Origin: Bacteroidota bacterium
Lineage (GTDB): Bacteria > Bacteroidota > Bacteroidia > Chitinophagales > Chitinophagaceae
Length of the DNA: 42,777 nt
Direction of reading: 5' to 3'
NCBI GenBank assembly: GCA_018266455.1
Contig: JAFEAJ010000039.1
Span: 1 to 42,777, forward strand
Shown here piece by piece: positions 35,270-42,777 of this stretch (position 1 is the stretch's first letter; each line of letters starts with the position of its first letter). Below the pieces are notes generated by a model. That model did no database searches. It worked only from the letters and a program-made list of their open reading frames with translations, and had not been told where the DNA came from. Made by a program: the position numbers and the translations under genes.

Positions 35270-36697
35270 TTATTGTTTTGACCGGATGAGATGCAACGTA
35301 AACTCCATTGCAGCATCTTTTTTTTGCAACAGATTTTCTATAGTATTTTTTACAACATAATCTGGTAGTATCCCACGGTCTTTATAAGGATAGCCTGCAA
35401 CATTTGAATAATATGCCATCAAAGGAATACCCAGGGTAAGTTTGGTATTTGGCAGGTTCAAAATAGCAAATACGCCACTATTATTGCCATAATAAGCTCC
35501 TCCAGTTTCTTCTCCAATAAATATTGCCTTTTTGTTGTTATGCACAATGCTCATCAGTTCTGTTGTAGTCGAAAAGCTCATTCCGTTGATAAGGACATAT
35601 AGGTTGCCTGTAAATGTATTTTTTTGTGGCGATTGTGTATGCAGGTATTTTTGTTTTGTAAAATATACTTTTCCATTTTTTTTCTTCATAAAAAGATGCA
35701 TCAGGCCGAAAAATTTTGGCAACAGCGCATATTTGCCAAAGCTAAATCTTTCTTTTTGTGTCATTAGTATTTTTTTGTAATACCTGAATTTTTTATCAGT
35801 AAGATAAGAATATAAATACCCTCCCCAGTTTTCTTCGCCGCCTTCATTGTTGCGGACATCTATAACAAGATTGGCGACATTTTTTTCCTTCAGGTCTTTA
35901 AAAACACTATCGATGAAAGAATAATATTTCTGTTCTTTTTTATCGATATAAAAACTTTCTATGGTGAGGACTGCAATATTGGGGGAAGGGTAAAATAATC
36001 TTAAGGGCAATTGGTGGGGCAACTTTTCAAGCTCATCTCTTTTTTGAATGGATGATAAATTAACGGAAGGCAAAGTAACATGTAATAAATTCTTTCCATC
36101 AGAATAAGCAATAGCGTAAGACGGGGCAGTTTTTATAAAAGTAGCAAAATAGCCATTGAAAGAATGGTTTAATTCTTCGTATAATGCGGATTGAATATTG
36201 CCATCTATTGTAATGTACTTGTGCAGCTCATTGATAATAGAAGCAATGGGTTCGTTATTGATGCTTATAATCTCTGAGGCTGGTTTGATTGTAGTATCGC
36301 TATTGTAGGAATACAATACAAAAGCTTTGCCATCAACAAAATATAATTTTAAAGGAAATAAGCCATCGCTACGAAATGGATACCTGTCATCTGGTTTGTT
36401 GTCGGGATACCATTTGGTGTGGCCGCATTTAATACTGGATACCACGGGCATTAACAGTTCGTAAAATTCTTCTTCGGTCATTGCATGATTTATCTGCTTC
36501 GAAGTGGCATCGAAAATGCTGTCGAATGATTTTTGCGAAGTGTACCTGTGCAACCCGGGATGGGCTTCTTTTAATGCGCGAACAAAAATTTCATAGTCTT
36601 GCTGCAATTGAGGCACTGAAAATCGAAGCGCGTTTGTTTGCGCGGTTAGCATCACAGGGAAAAATAAAATCGAGGCTATCGCAATTTGTTTTAGCAT
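35270..36697 (-). CDS. Exported S41-family (tricorn/C-terminal-processing) serine peptidase
   Basis: This 475-residue protein has a signal peptide (residues 4-20, cleavage likely after TAQ) and so works in the periplasm or beyond. An N-terminal helical cap with SIKCGHT (88-94) and a PDZ-like segment (about 120-165) precede the S41 core: NLVIDVRNNEGGEENWGG (276-293), LYVLINGMSFSTTTE (366-380) with Ser376 the likely nucleophile, and GEETGG at 395-400. It cleaves peptides or processes C-termini. It lies 20 bp upstream of the LytS kinase on the same strand, so peptidase, kinase and regulator appear to form one operon; the peptidase may shape the signal or be a target. Confidence 0.9.
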   Translation of the reverse strand: MLKQIAIASILFFPVMLTAQTNALRFSVPQLQQDYEIFVRALKEAHPGLHRYTSQKSFDSIFDATSKQINHAMTEEEFYELLMPVVSSIKCGHTKWYPDNKPDDRYPFRSDGLFPLKLYFVDGKAFVLYSYNSDTTIKPASEIISINNEPIASIINELHKYITIDGNIQSALYEELNHSFNGYFATFIKTAPSYAIAYSDGKNLLHVTLPSVNLSSIQKRDELEKLPHQLPLRLFYPSPNIAVLTIESFYIDKKEQKYYSFIDSVFKDLKEKNVANLVIDVRNNEGGEENWGGYLYSYLTDKKFRYYKKILMTQKERFSFGKYALLPKFFGLMHLFMKKKNGKVYFTKQKYLHTQSPQKNTFTGNLYVLINGMSFSTTTELMSIVHNNKKAIFIGEETGGAYYGNNSGVFAILNLPNTKLTLGIPLMAYYSNVAGYPYKDRGILPDYVVKNTIENLLQKKDAAMEFTLHLIRSKQ

Positions 36698-36853
36698 AAA
36701 AAATATTTTGATGCTGCAAATAGCACATTCTGCCGCAGGCTATAAAGAACTAAACCCTGAGCCGTATTTTTTTTGGGTTGAAGCGTAATTGATGATAATG
36801 ATTAGCTTGCAAGTTGGAAGAAAGCACAAAGCTGGCGACAATATTTTTCTTTA

Positions 36854-37255
36854 TCAGTCCTGTTTCAGTTCAATCTTGTCATGAATTATATAGACCCCGG
36901 CTGTGTATGTGCGTGAGAGCCTGTTAAAGTATGGGAGGGCTTCGTCTTCTGTTTTAAAATTCCCCACTTTAAGCGTGTACCTCGAAGCTCTATAAATGAT
37001 ATATGCTTTTAGTTCGGGATAATCTTTATAGATTTTCGCTTTTGCATCGAAAACTTTATTGCGCTCAGTAGAAGACATTACCTGGATGCGGAAGCCGGGT
37101 GTTGTCTTTCGGCTTTCTCGTGTAGTAATATCATTCACCTGGATTTGTTTTTGCACCAGAGAATCTACCCGTGGGTCTTTGCGCACAACAATTGAATCGC
37201 CTTGTGCAAACAATTTGCCCGCAAATAGCAATGCTGCAATAAGTAGCTTTTTCAT
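36854..37255 (-). CDS. Exported SPOR-domain protein
   Basis: This 133-residue protein has a signal peptide (MKKLLIAALLFAGKLFAQ, cleavage near residue 18) and a C-terminal SPOR domain (about 53-125): PGFRIQVMSSTERNKVFDAKAKI, then a YTLKVGNFKTEDEALPYFNRL repeat unit and a last strand AGVYIIHDKI. SPOR domains bind denuded peptidoglycan glycan strands, often at division sites. The start follows the deoC stop by one base (TGA, A, ATG), so it is coupled to deoC, an odd pairing of envelope and nucleoside catabolism. Confidence 0.9.
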   Translation of the reverse strand: MKKLLIAALLFAGKLFAQGDSIVVRKDPRVDSLVQKQIQVNDITTRESRKTTPGFRIQVMSSTERNKVFDAKAKIYKDYPELKAYIIYRASRYTLKVGNFKTEDEALPYFNRLSRTYTAGVYIIHDKIELKQD

Positions 37256-37256
37256 A

Positions 37257-37931
37257 TCAATAATTTATGTTTTCGCCAATAGCGCCGCCTGAAACAATTG
37301 CTACGCCTGCGCTGCAGCCAATCCTGCTGGCGCCTGCTTCGATCAGTTGTTTTGCAAAGCTATATGTTTTAATGCCACCCGATGCTTTGATTTTGATATG
37401 GTCAGGCAAATTTTTTCTCATTAATTCCACTGCTTCAACTGATGCCCCTTTTTCTGCATAGCCAGTAGATGTTTTCAGAAAATCAGCACCCGCTGCACTA
37501 TATAATGTGCAGCATTTCACAATCTCTTCATCGGTCAGCACCCCGCTTTCGATTATGATTTTTAATATTTTATTCTTATGGTGCACGAGCGGCACAATGG
37601 TGTTGATTTCGTTGGCCAGGTATTGCCAGTCGTTATTTTTGAGGGCAGCAATATTGATCACCATATCCAGCTCATCGGCGCCATCTACCATAGCTAAAAC
37701 CATTTCAGCCACTTTCGCTTCAATAGCTGAATAACCAAAGGGGAAACCAATAACAGTTGCAGTGTTCACTCCCGACCCTGCAGTTAATTTTTTTGCCTGC
37801 TTCACAAAAAGCGGGGGAATACAAACTGCTGCAAACTGGTATTGTATCGCTTCAGCACAAACTTTGCTCACCTCGGCAACGGTTGTTGTTGGCTTTAATA
37901 TCGTATGGTCAATATGGGAAGCAATGTTCAT
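37257..37931 (-). CDS. deoC: Deoxyribose-phosphate aldolase
   Basis: This cytoplasmic class I aldolase (224 residues, TIM barrel) splits 2-deoxyribose 5-phosphate to acetaldehyde and glyceraldehyde 3-phosphate in nucleoside breakdown. Schiff-base Lys153 lies in FLKTSTGY (151-158); the proton-relay Lys182 is in IKASGG (181-186); Asp89 is in ELDMVINI. The N-terminus IDHTILKP is also typical. The stop codon is one base from the SPOR-protein start. It is divergent from the restriction endonuclease gene. Confidence 0.96.
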   Translation of the reverse strand: MNIASHIDHTILKPTTTVAEVSKVCAEAIQYQFAAVCIPPLFVKQAKKLTAGSGVNTATVIGFPFGYSAIEAKVAEMVLAMVDGADELDMVINIAALKNNDWQYLANEINTIVPLVHHKNKILKIIIESGVLTDEEIVKCCTLYSAAGADFLKTSTGYAEKGASVEAVELMRKNLPDHIKIKASGGIKTYSFAKQLIEAGASRIGCSAGVAIVSGGAIGENINY

Positions 37932-38059
37932 GGTATGGTTTTTATTGAAATGAAATTAATGTATTTTGTAATAGTGATTGCTTTGATAGTCTTTAGGTGT
38001 GCTGGGAATTGCAAGCGCCACATTAAAAGATTTCAACAGGTGCGGCTGTTTTTTTGGCT

Positions 38060-38067
38060 TATTTTTG
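38060..38067 (+). promoter_or_regulatory. Possible -7 element of the restriction endonuclease gene
   Basis: TATTTTTG is a full match to TAnnTTTG, 24 bp before the chosen start. No TTTG is found 19-21 nt upstream, so support is partial. Confidence 0.35.
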
Positions 38068-38091
38068 AAATATGATAATAGCAACAATAAA

Positions 38092-38781
38092 ATGAAACTA
38101 ACATCACAGCAACTCTTCTACAAACTTGTGAATGAGTATAAAATCATTGGAGAAAAAGGGCAAATAAATTTTTCCCTAAAAGATTTGACCATTGCTGTTG
38201 AGACAAAAGATACAGTTGGCAACCTTATACAAGAATGGCTAAAAGCCTGGATGATCCAGAATAAAATTGAATTTGGTAACGCGCCACATTCGCAAGATTT
38301 TCCTGATTTTTTACTCGACATTGATAATCCAACTACAGGTTTGCTTGAGGTAAAATCTTTTGACTATAATAAATCTGCAAATTTTGATGTTGCCAATTTC
38401 ATGGCATATCGTCGTTCTGTTTTGGCATACCCATACAGGCTTAATTCCGATTATTTAATTTTTGGATATAGAATGACTGGCAATAGCCTTGAAATTGCTG
38501 ATGTATGGTTAAAAAAGGTTTGGGAAATTACCGGTGCAAGTGAAGATTGGCCTTTGAAATGCCAAGTCAAACAAGGTGAAGTTGTAAATATCAGGCCAGT
38601 AAAGTGGTATAACTCTGAAAGAACAACTTATAAAGCATTTAATTCTGCCCTTGATTTCATAAACGCTTTTGACGCAACCCAAAGACAATGGGCAAGAACG
38701 TCAAGAGATGCTGAAACCAGTACATGGTTAACAAGAGTAAAACGAGGCTATAAAACAGCCACTGGTTCAGGCCTTGATTGA
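38092..38781 (+). CDS. Type II restriction endonuclease, NgoBV-like
   Basis: This 229-residue protein is probably the nuclease partner of the convergent C5 methyltransferase. A PD-(D/E)xK core is visible: Pro71-Asp72 in FPDFLLD and Glu86-Val-Lys88 in GLLEVKSFDY. The N-terminus LTSQQLFYKLVNEYKIIGEKG and the segment TVGNLIQEWLKAW look like the NgoBV family, which cuts GGNNCC; the site here is inferred only from resemblance. The open frame runs back to 37999, but ATG 38092 begins the conserved part and is chosen. Its 3' end overlaps the methyltransferase 3' end by 34 bp, tail to tail. Confidence 0.78.
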   Translation: MKLTSQQLFYKLVNEYKIIGEKGQINFSLKDLTIAVETKDTVGNLIQEWLKAWMIQNKIEFGNAPHSQDFPDFLLDIDNPTTGLLEVKSFDYNKSANFDVANFMAYRRSVLAYPYRLNSDYLIFGYRMTGNSLEIADVWLKKVWEITGASEDWPLKCQVKQGEVVNIRPVKWYNSERTTYKAFNSALDFINAFDATQRQWARTSRDAETSTWLTRVKRGYKTATGSGLD

Positions 38782-40094
38782 GAAACATTTTCATTTTCTG
38801 AATAAGAAGCTGCTAACCTTGCTGCAATGGCTGAAACGACTTTTACCGCAACGGTGTTTCCCAACAAATCAAATCCTTCGCCTAAAGTAACTGGCATTTC
38901 AAACCATTCGGGGTATCCAAATAGCCTAAGGCCCTCCCTTAATGTCATTCTTCTAATGCCCTTGCCATCAGGAACTGCTAATCTTGCCATGTCAGTGGCT
39001 ACAAGTGTCGGGGCAATCCCATTGGGGTTTAGTATTTTATTTATTTCAAAACTCAACTTGCCAGAAACGATATTATACCCGGGTCTTAGGGATTTATTTT
39101 CTGCCCGATAAGTTTTTGTCCCTAACAAAGTTTGCTCAGTAACCAGGCTCTTGGGGTGCTCAAATTTCAAATACCTTTTTGCAACTAAGTCATCAAGCAT
39201 TTCCTTGAGGGTTGGAGAGTCATGAAATGTCCTTATTTGTTCAAGGGTTAGCGCCATCCCATCCATCCATTTAATACCAATTTGTTCAGCCCAATGCTTT
39301 TTCCTCCTTTCTTTAAAAAGTTTATTCAATATTATTGCCTGCTCTTTTGATATGGCCCCTCTAAGTTCAATATCCCAGCTATGTATGTTATCATTTCCGC
39401 CTCTCTTGTCCTTTATTGATTTTCCATATAAATCTTCAATCGAAAAATGGTTCAACAAAAGCTTTGAAAATTGAGTGTCCATGGTTGGCAGGCCCTTTTG
39501 AAGAATACTTTTGATTTTCTTTCTTTTAGGTTCAAATCCATCTAACGATATTTTCTCGGTTCTTGTTCCAACAATAAAAACCCTTTTCCTTGCTTGCGGC
39601 AAACTAAAATCGGCAGCATTTAAAACTTTCCAATTTACCTCATACCCAAGAATAGTAAGTTTTTCAATAATGGTTTTAAGTGTTTTTCCTATTTTGTCTT
39701 TCTTGTTCTCTGAATCATGTTTTACAAGACCTTCAACATTTTCAAGAATGAAACCGTAAGGTCTTTTATCTGCTATTATCCTTTCAATTTCAAAAAATAA
39801 TGTACCACGCGTATCGACAAACCCCAATCGCTTGCCGCCAGCACTAAAAGGCTGGCATGGAAATCCCCCTAAAAGAAAATCAAAACCCGGAATATCAGCA
39901 TTAGGTACTTGGGTTATATCGCCGACAAAATAATCATGAGTGAAATTATGTTGAAGCACTTTTAATGCAAATGGTTTAATTTCAGAAGTCATGACACACT
40001 TGGGAGCAAATCCTGCACTTATAAAGGCATCTTCAAAGCCCAAGCGAAGGCCACCCATTCCGGCAAATAAATCAATAAATCTAACTTCACGCAT
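38748..40094 (-). CDS. DNA (cytosine-5-)-methyltransferase of a type II R-M system
   Basis: This enzyme methylates C5 of cytosine at the restriction site to protect host DNA. All main motifs are present: I DLFAGMGGLRLGF (8-20), IV GGFPCQPFS with nucleophile Cys80, VI ENVEG (118-122), VIII QARKRVF, and X GNTVAVKVV near the end; the long stretch between VIII and IX is the target-recognition domain and includes IKWMDGMALTLEQIRTF. Length 448 residues. The open frame extends to a TTG at 40139, but ATG 40094 just before motif I is the better start. It converges on the nuclease gene with a 34-bp 3' overlap. A decayed small gene lies upstream on the same strand. Confidence 0.93.
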   Translation of the reverse strand: MREVRFIDLFAGMGGLRLGFEDAFISAGFAPKCVMTSEIKPFALKVLQHNFTHDYFVGDITQVPNADIPGFDFLLGGFPCQPFSAGGKRLGFVDTRGTLFFEIERIIADKRPYGFILENVEGLVKHDSENKKDKIGKTLKTIIEKLTILGYEVNWKVLNAADFSLPQARKRVFIVGTRTEKISLDGFEPKRKKIKSILQKGLPTMDTQFSKLLLNHFSIEDLYGKSIKDKRGGNDNIHSWDIELRGAISKEQAIILNKLFKERRKKHWAEQIGIKWMDGMALTLEQIRTFHDSPTLKEMLDDLVAKRYLKFEHPKSLVTEQTLLGTKTYRAENKSLRPGYNIVSGKLSFEINKILNPNGIAPTLVATDMARLAVPDGKGIRRMTLREGLRLFGYPEWFEMPVTLGEGFDLLGNTVAVKVVSAIAARLAASYSENENVSQSRPEPVAVL

Positions 40095-40149
40095 GTCTTT
40101 TGCTTTTGATTTTACTACTCTTAGTCCTATACAAAACAACCGGTGCTGA

Positions 40150-40359
40150 TAAAATTATTTCTGAATCAACTTCTGGAATAAAAGTTCTGCAGCCCATTGC
40201 ATTTAATCATTGAATTTAAAAGACAGCATTAAATGTGCCCCTCCTTATTTTGCCATCGACAATTCCCTTTGTTTCTTCGACACCAATATTATCCAATAAC
40301 CTGACTAAGTCTTCAGAAATTATCCCTCTTCGTATCAACCCAGGCTTTAGTAATCGCAT
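40150..40359 (-). pseudogene. Decayed small HTH-like gene (DUF6471-like) upstream of the methyltransferase
   Basis: From an ATG at 40359 the minus strand reads 47 codons ending ...KIRRGTFNAVF, then TAA; the same frame continues IQ, TGA, LNAMGC. Read through the two stops, this matches my memory of the DUF6471 family (LLK.eL.rrGv..e.L...L...Gv.eT...i..Ki.RG.Fsa.F.lQcL.aiGc), a helix-turn-helix-like domain of about 65 residues: the TAA falls at a usually aromatic position and the TGA where Cys is expected. The upstream frame seems shifted as well. It is probably a broken regulator belonging to the R-M island. If the stops are sequencing errors it could be intact. Confidence 0.6.
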
Positions 40360-40509
40360 AGCTTTTCATTCCGTCAATACCATTCATGGCCTCATTTCTT
40401 GCTTATAATTATCAAATTTGCAAATATTTCTCAAATGCGACAGATATTTATTGCTAAATTTATTAACATCTTTTAGCAACTCTTTTCAACCGCCCGGAAG
40501 ACGGGGCTT

Positions 40510-40555
40510 GTAGCATGGTACTGCCAAAATGCAGGCACAGTATCGCCTATGCTAC
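40510..40555. other. Strong imperfect stem-loop in a 500-bp gene-free gap
   Basis: GTAGCAT (40510-40516) pairs with ATGCTAC (40549-40555); inside, TACTG (40519-40523) pairs with CAGTA (40538-40542) and GG/CC pairs continue to an 8-nt AT-rich loop. On the plus strand TTTTA follows. No gene ends nearby on the plus strand, so it is not an obvious terminator. The rest of 40360-40812 shows no coding frame. Confidence 0.45.
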
Positions 40556-40812
40556 TTTTAGCCAACAGCCGGTAAGGCCATGGATCTTTTATTTTTACTC
40601 TTGCCAATGCTGCCTGATTGTACATCTAAATGCCAGCTTCCATAATAAATGGGCGAAAGATTTGGAGTGATTGCTGGTCAACAAACCAGGGGTAATTTGT
40701 GGGTACATTTCTTTTATTTTTTATGAACCGACAGGGCAACACCTTGTGCACCAAAATTATTGTTATAGAAAAAGCTGATGTGAAAAAGCTGGGAAGAATA
40801 GCCGGTTCCTGG

Positions 40813-40842
40813 TTTGTCATAAAACAAAACATGTTACTTTCG
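40813..40842 (+). promoter_or_regulatory. Promoter of the M20 dipeptidase gene
   Basis: TTTG (40813-40816), 18 nt, then TACTTTCG (40835-40842), one mismatch from TAnnTTTG. It ends 18 bp before ATG 40861 and therefore supports that start over the upstream one in the same frame. Confidence 0.55.
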
Positions 40843-40860
40843 TTGTTCGATATTTATTAT

Positions 40861-42243
40861 ATGGAAAATATTATTATGCAAGCCTGGAAAGATTATCAGG
40901 AAAAGAACAAAGAACGTTTTTTGAGCGAGCTGCTCGATTTGTTGCGGGTGCCAAGCATTAGTGCAAGGAGCGATCACAAAAATGACATGCTGCGTTGCGC
41001 AGAAGCCGTAAAAGGAAAGTTTTTAGAGGCAGGCGTTGATAAGGCCGAGATTTTTGCAACGGAAGGCCACCCGATTGTATATGCCGAAAAAATTGTTGAT
41101 GCAAAAAAGCCTACTGTCCTGGTGTACGGGCATTATGATGTGCAGCCTGCTGACCCGCTGGAACTCTGGCACAGTGGGCCGTTCGAGCCGGTTATTAAAG
41201 AAGGGAAAATTTTTGCCCGCGGCTCTGCTGATGACAAAGGCCAGTTTTATATGCACGTGAAAGCATTTGAAACGATGAACAAAACCAATACGCTGGCTAC
41301 TAACATCAAATTTATTATTGAAGGGGAAGAAGAAGTGGGCTCGCCCAACCTGGGAAAATTTGTCGCATCACATAAGGCCCTGTTGAAAGCAGACGTGATA
41401 CTCATCAGCGACACCTCAATGATCAGTCTGGAAAACCCCTCCATTGATATTGGGGTCCGGGGGCTTTCATACATTGAAGTGGAGGTAACCGGGCCAAACC
41501 GCGACCTGCACAGCGGAGTATATGGCGGTGCAGTAGCAAATCCTGTCACCATTCTTGCAAAAATGATAGCGAGCTGCCACGACGAGAACAATCACATTGC
41601 TATACCGGGCTTTTATGATGATGTGGTGGAACCGGGCGCTGAAGAAAGAAAATTAATGGCTCAGGCACCGTTTGATGAAGGAGAATATAAAACAGACCTG
41701 GGCATCCGCGAGCTTTGGGGAGAGAAAGGCTTTTCTACCAATGAGCGGACGGGCATCCGTCCAACTTTGGAGCTGAATGGCATTTGGGGCGGGTACACCG
41801 GCGAAGGCTCTAAAACTGTTTTGCCCTCTAAAGCGTATGCTAAAATTTCTGCAAGGCTGGTCCCTAACCAGTCATCAAAAAAAACAACAGAAATATTATT
41901 GAAGTACTTTGAAAGCATTGCTCCTAAATCGGTGACGGTAAAAGCAACGGAACACCACGGTGGCGAGCCTTATATGACACCCATCGATTCAAAAGCATTC
42001 AGGGCTGCTGCAAAAGCCATTGAGGCTACTTTCAATAAACAGGTAATCCCTGTGCGCGGGGGCGGGAGTATTCCCATCTGTGCGCTTTTTGAAAAAGAGC
42101 TCGGGATAAAAATTGTGTTCATGGGATTTGGGCTGGACAGTGATAACCTTCATTCTCCAAATGAAAAGTTTGACCTTGCAAACTTTTATAAAGGCATCGA
42201 AACCATTCCTTATTTCCATAACTATTTTGCAGAAATGAGTTGA
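40861..42243 (+). CDS. M20-family dipeptidase (metallopeptidase)
   Basis: This cytoplasmic zinc peptidase of 460 residues resembles carnosinase/CNDP-type dipeptidases of family M20. The active-site set is visible: VLVYGHYDVQP with His91 and Asp93, GSADDKGQ with bridging Asp124, IEGEEEVGS at 153-161 holding the catalytic Glu, ISDTSM after it, and the lid-domain segment RGLSYIEVEVTGPNRDLHSG with the dimer-interface His. The frame extends to 40699, but ATG 40861 begins the conserved region, and a promoter lies immediately before it. It hydrolyses dipeptides for nutrition or turnover. An S4 protein gene follows after 39 bp and may be co-transcribed. Confidence 0.93.
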   Translation: MENIIMQAWKDYQEKNKERFLSELLDLLRVPSISARSDHKNDMLRCAEAVKGKFLEAGVDKAEIFATEGHPIVYAEKIVDAKKPTVLVYGHYDVQPADPLELWHSGPFEPVIKEGKIFARGSADDKGQFYMHVKAFETMNKTNTLATNIKFIIEGEEEVGSPNLGKFVASHKALLKADVILISDTSMISLENPSIDIGVRGLSYIEVEVTGPNRDLHSGVYGGAVANPVTILAKMIASCHDENNHIAIPGFYDDVVEPGAEERKLMAQAPFDEGEYKTDLGIRELWGEKGFSTNERTGIRPTLELNGIWGGYTGEGSKTVLPSKAYAKISARLVPNQSSKKTTEILLKYFESIAPKSVTVKATEHHGGEPYMTPIDSKAFRAAAKAIEATFNKQVIPVRGGGSIPICALFEKELGIKIVFMGFGLDSDNLHSPNEKFDLANFYKGIETIPYFHNYFAEMS

Positions 42244-42282
42244 GTAAATAATGACCCTAACCATTTAAAGGAGCAATTGGCC

Positions 42283-42678
42283 ATGAAAGGTTTCAATGGT
42301 AAAGAAAAACTCCGCGTTGATAAATATCTTTGGGCGATACGGCTATATAAAACGCGATCGCTCGCTGCAGAAGCGTGCGAAAAAGGAAAAGTAAAATTCA
42401 ATGGCTCCCAGGTGAAGGCTTCCAGGCATGTGAACATTGACGAAGAATATGAAGTAAAGACAGAAGCGAGGCGGTGGCGGATTAAAGTGACAGGCTTACT
42501 GCAAAACCGCGTTCAATATTCCGAAGCGATAAAATATTATATAGACACCACTCCTGCAGAAGAAATAGAAAGGCTGCAATTCCAGGCTGCCAGTTTTCAC
42601 ACGGGGAAAAGATTAAGCAAAATAGGAAGGCCGACGAAAAAACAGCGAAGGGACTTGGACAGCATGATGGATGTATAA
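42283..42678 (+). CDS. S4-domain RNA-binding protein, Hsp15-like
   Basis: This 131-residue basic protein begins with an S4 RNA-binding domain (about 8-65): LRVDKYLWAIRLYKTRSLAAEACEKGKVKFNG, as in Hsp15 (HslR), which binds stalled 50S subunits carrying peptidyl-tRNA. The tail (about 85-131) is charged, with KIGRPTKKQRRDLD, a basic stretch like that at the end of Hsp15. ATG 42283 is chosen over an in-frame TTG at 42277; GGAG at 42270-42273 is one of the few Shine-Dalgarno-like sites in the window. It probably works in ribosome rescue. Confidence 0.88.
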   Translation: MKGFNGKEKLRVDKYLWAIRLYKTRSLAAEACEKGKVKFNGSQVKASRHVNIDEEYEVKTEARRWRIKVTGLLQNRVQYSEAIKYYIDTTPAEEIERLQFQAASFHTGKRLSKIGRPTKKQRRDLDSMMDV

Positions 42679-42777
42679 TGAAGCAAAGAAAACATCAATT
42701 CCTCTAACCTGGTGTAATCAACAATTTCCAATCCTTCTTTAGGACCTTAGTTGTGGTATAATACTGAAAAATAGTTG

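Noticed and set aside
38061..40360. A mobile defence island or prophage around the R-M genes
   Set aside because: No integrase, transposase, direct repeats or tRNA attachment site flank it; only the R-M pair and a decayed small gene are visible.
40699..40860. 54-residue N-terminal extension of the M20 dipeptidase
   Set aside because: The promoter at 40813-40842 lies inside it, and conserved sequence begins at ATG 40861.

Overview
The window reads as a chromosome segment of a member of the Bacteroidota, most like the Chitinophagaceae/Chitinophagales. Signs are a SusC/SusD pair, glutamine synthetase type III, an NrtR-type Nudix regulator, a MaeB malic enzyme with a phosphotransacetylase-like tail, LytS/LytTR signalling, ClpC, a Bacteroidetes-type promoter pattern (TTTG, about 19 nt, TAnnTTTG) upstream of several genes, and the near absence of Shine-Dalgarno sites. 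Base composition is moderately AT-rich throughout and most of the gene content is core metabolism. No insertion sequence, prophage or CRISPR array was seen.

Layout. 1-3.4 kb: 3' part of a SusC-type TonB-dependent transporter and its SusD-like lipoprotein (glycan uptake). 4.1-5.8 kb: a ClC anion channel/transporter with two CBS domains. 6.2 kb: tRNA-Pro(CGG). 6.6-9.2 kb: an exported SGNH-esterase/GH20 hexosaminidase fusion. 9.4-12.8 kb: cytidylate kinase and ClpC on the minus strand. 12.8-13.7 kb: a STAS protein and a wrecked fructosamine-kinase gene. 14-16.1 kb: glutamine synthetase III. 16.3-24.2 kb: cell-surface polysaccharide genes (membrane protein, two glycosyltransferases, an acyltransferase-3 protein, heptose epimerase HldD) interleaved on both strands with purL. 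24.3-27 kb: proC, a Tat-exported intradiol dioxygenase and a haem-binding CxxCH protein. 27.2-27.4 kb: tRNA-Pro(TGG) preceded by a decayed tRNA copy. 27.6-33.3 kb: NrtR-like regulator, maeB, dps, mlaE and mlaF. 33.4-37.9 kb: a minus-strand S41 peptidase / LytS kinase / LytTR regulator cluster, then deoC and a SPOR protein. 38.1-40.4 kb: a compact type II restriction-modification island (NgoBV-like nuclease, C5 methyltransferase, and a decayed small regulator-like gene). 40.9-42.7 kb: an M20 dipeptidase and an S4 RNA-binding protein.

How the genes work together. SusC/SusD and the esterase-hexosaminidase fit uptake and trimming of acetylated amino-sugar glycans. The 16-24 kb genes fit assembly and decoration of LPS or other surface glycan. 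MlaE/MlaF fit lipid traffic at the envelope, though no MlaD partner is next to them.

The less ordinary parts are the domain fusion at 6.6 kb, three decayed genes (fructosamine kinase, a small HTH-like gene before the methyltransferase, a tRNA copy), a possible frameshifted small exported protein coupled to mlaF, and several inverted repeats lying against start codons. I did not find a clearly new multi-gene defence or mobile system; the restriction-modification island is the only defence locus visible.
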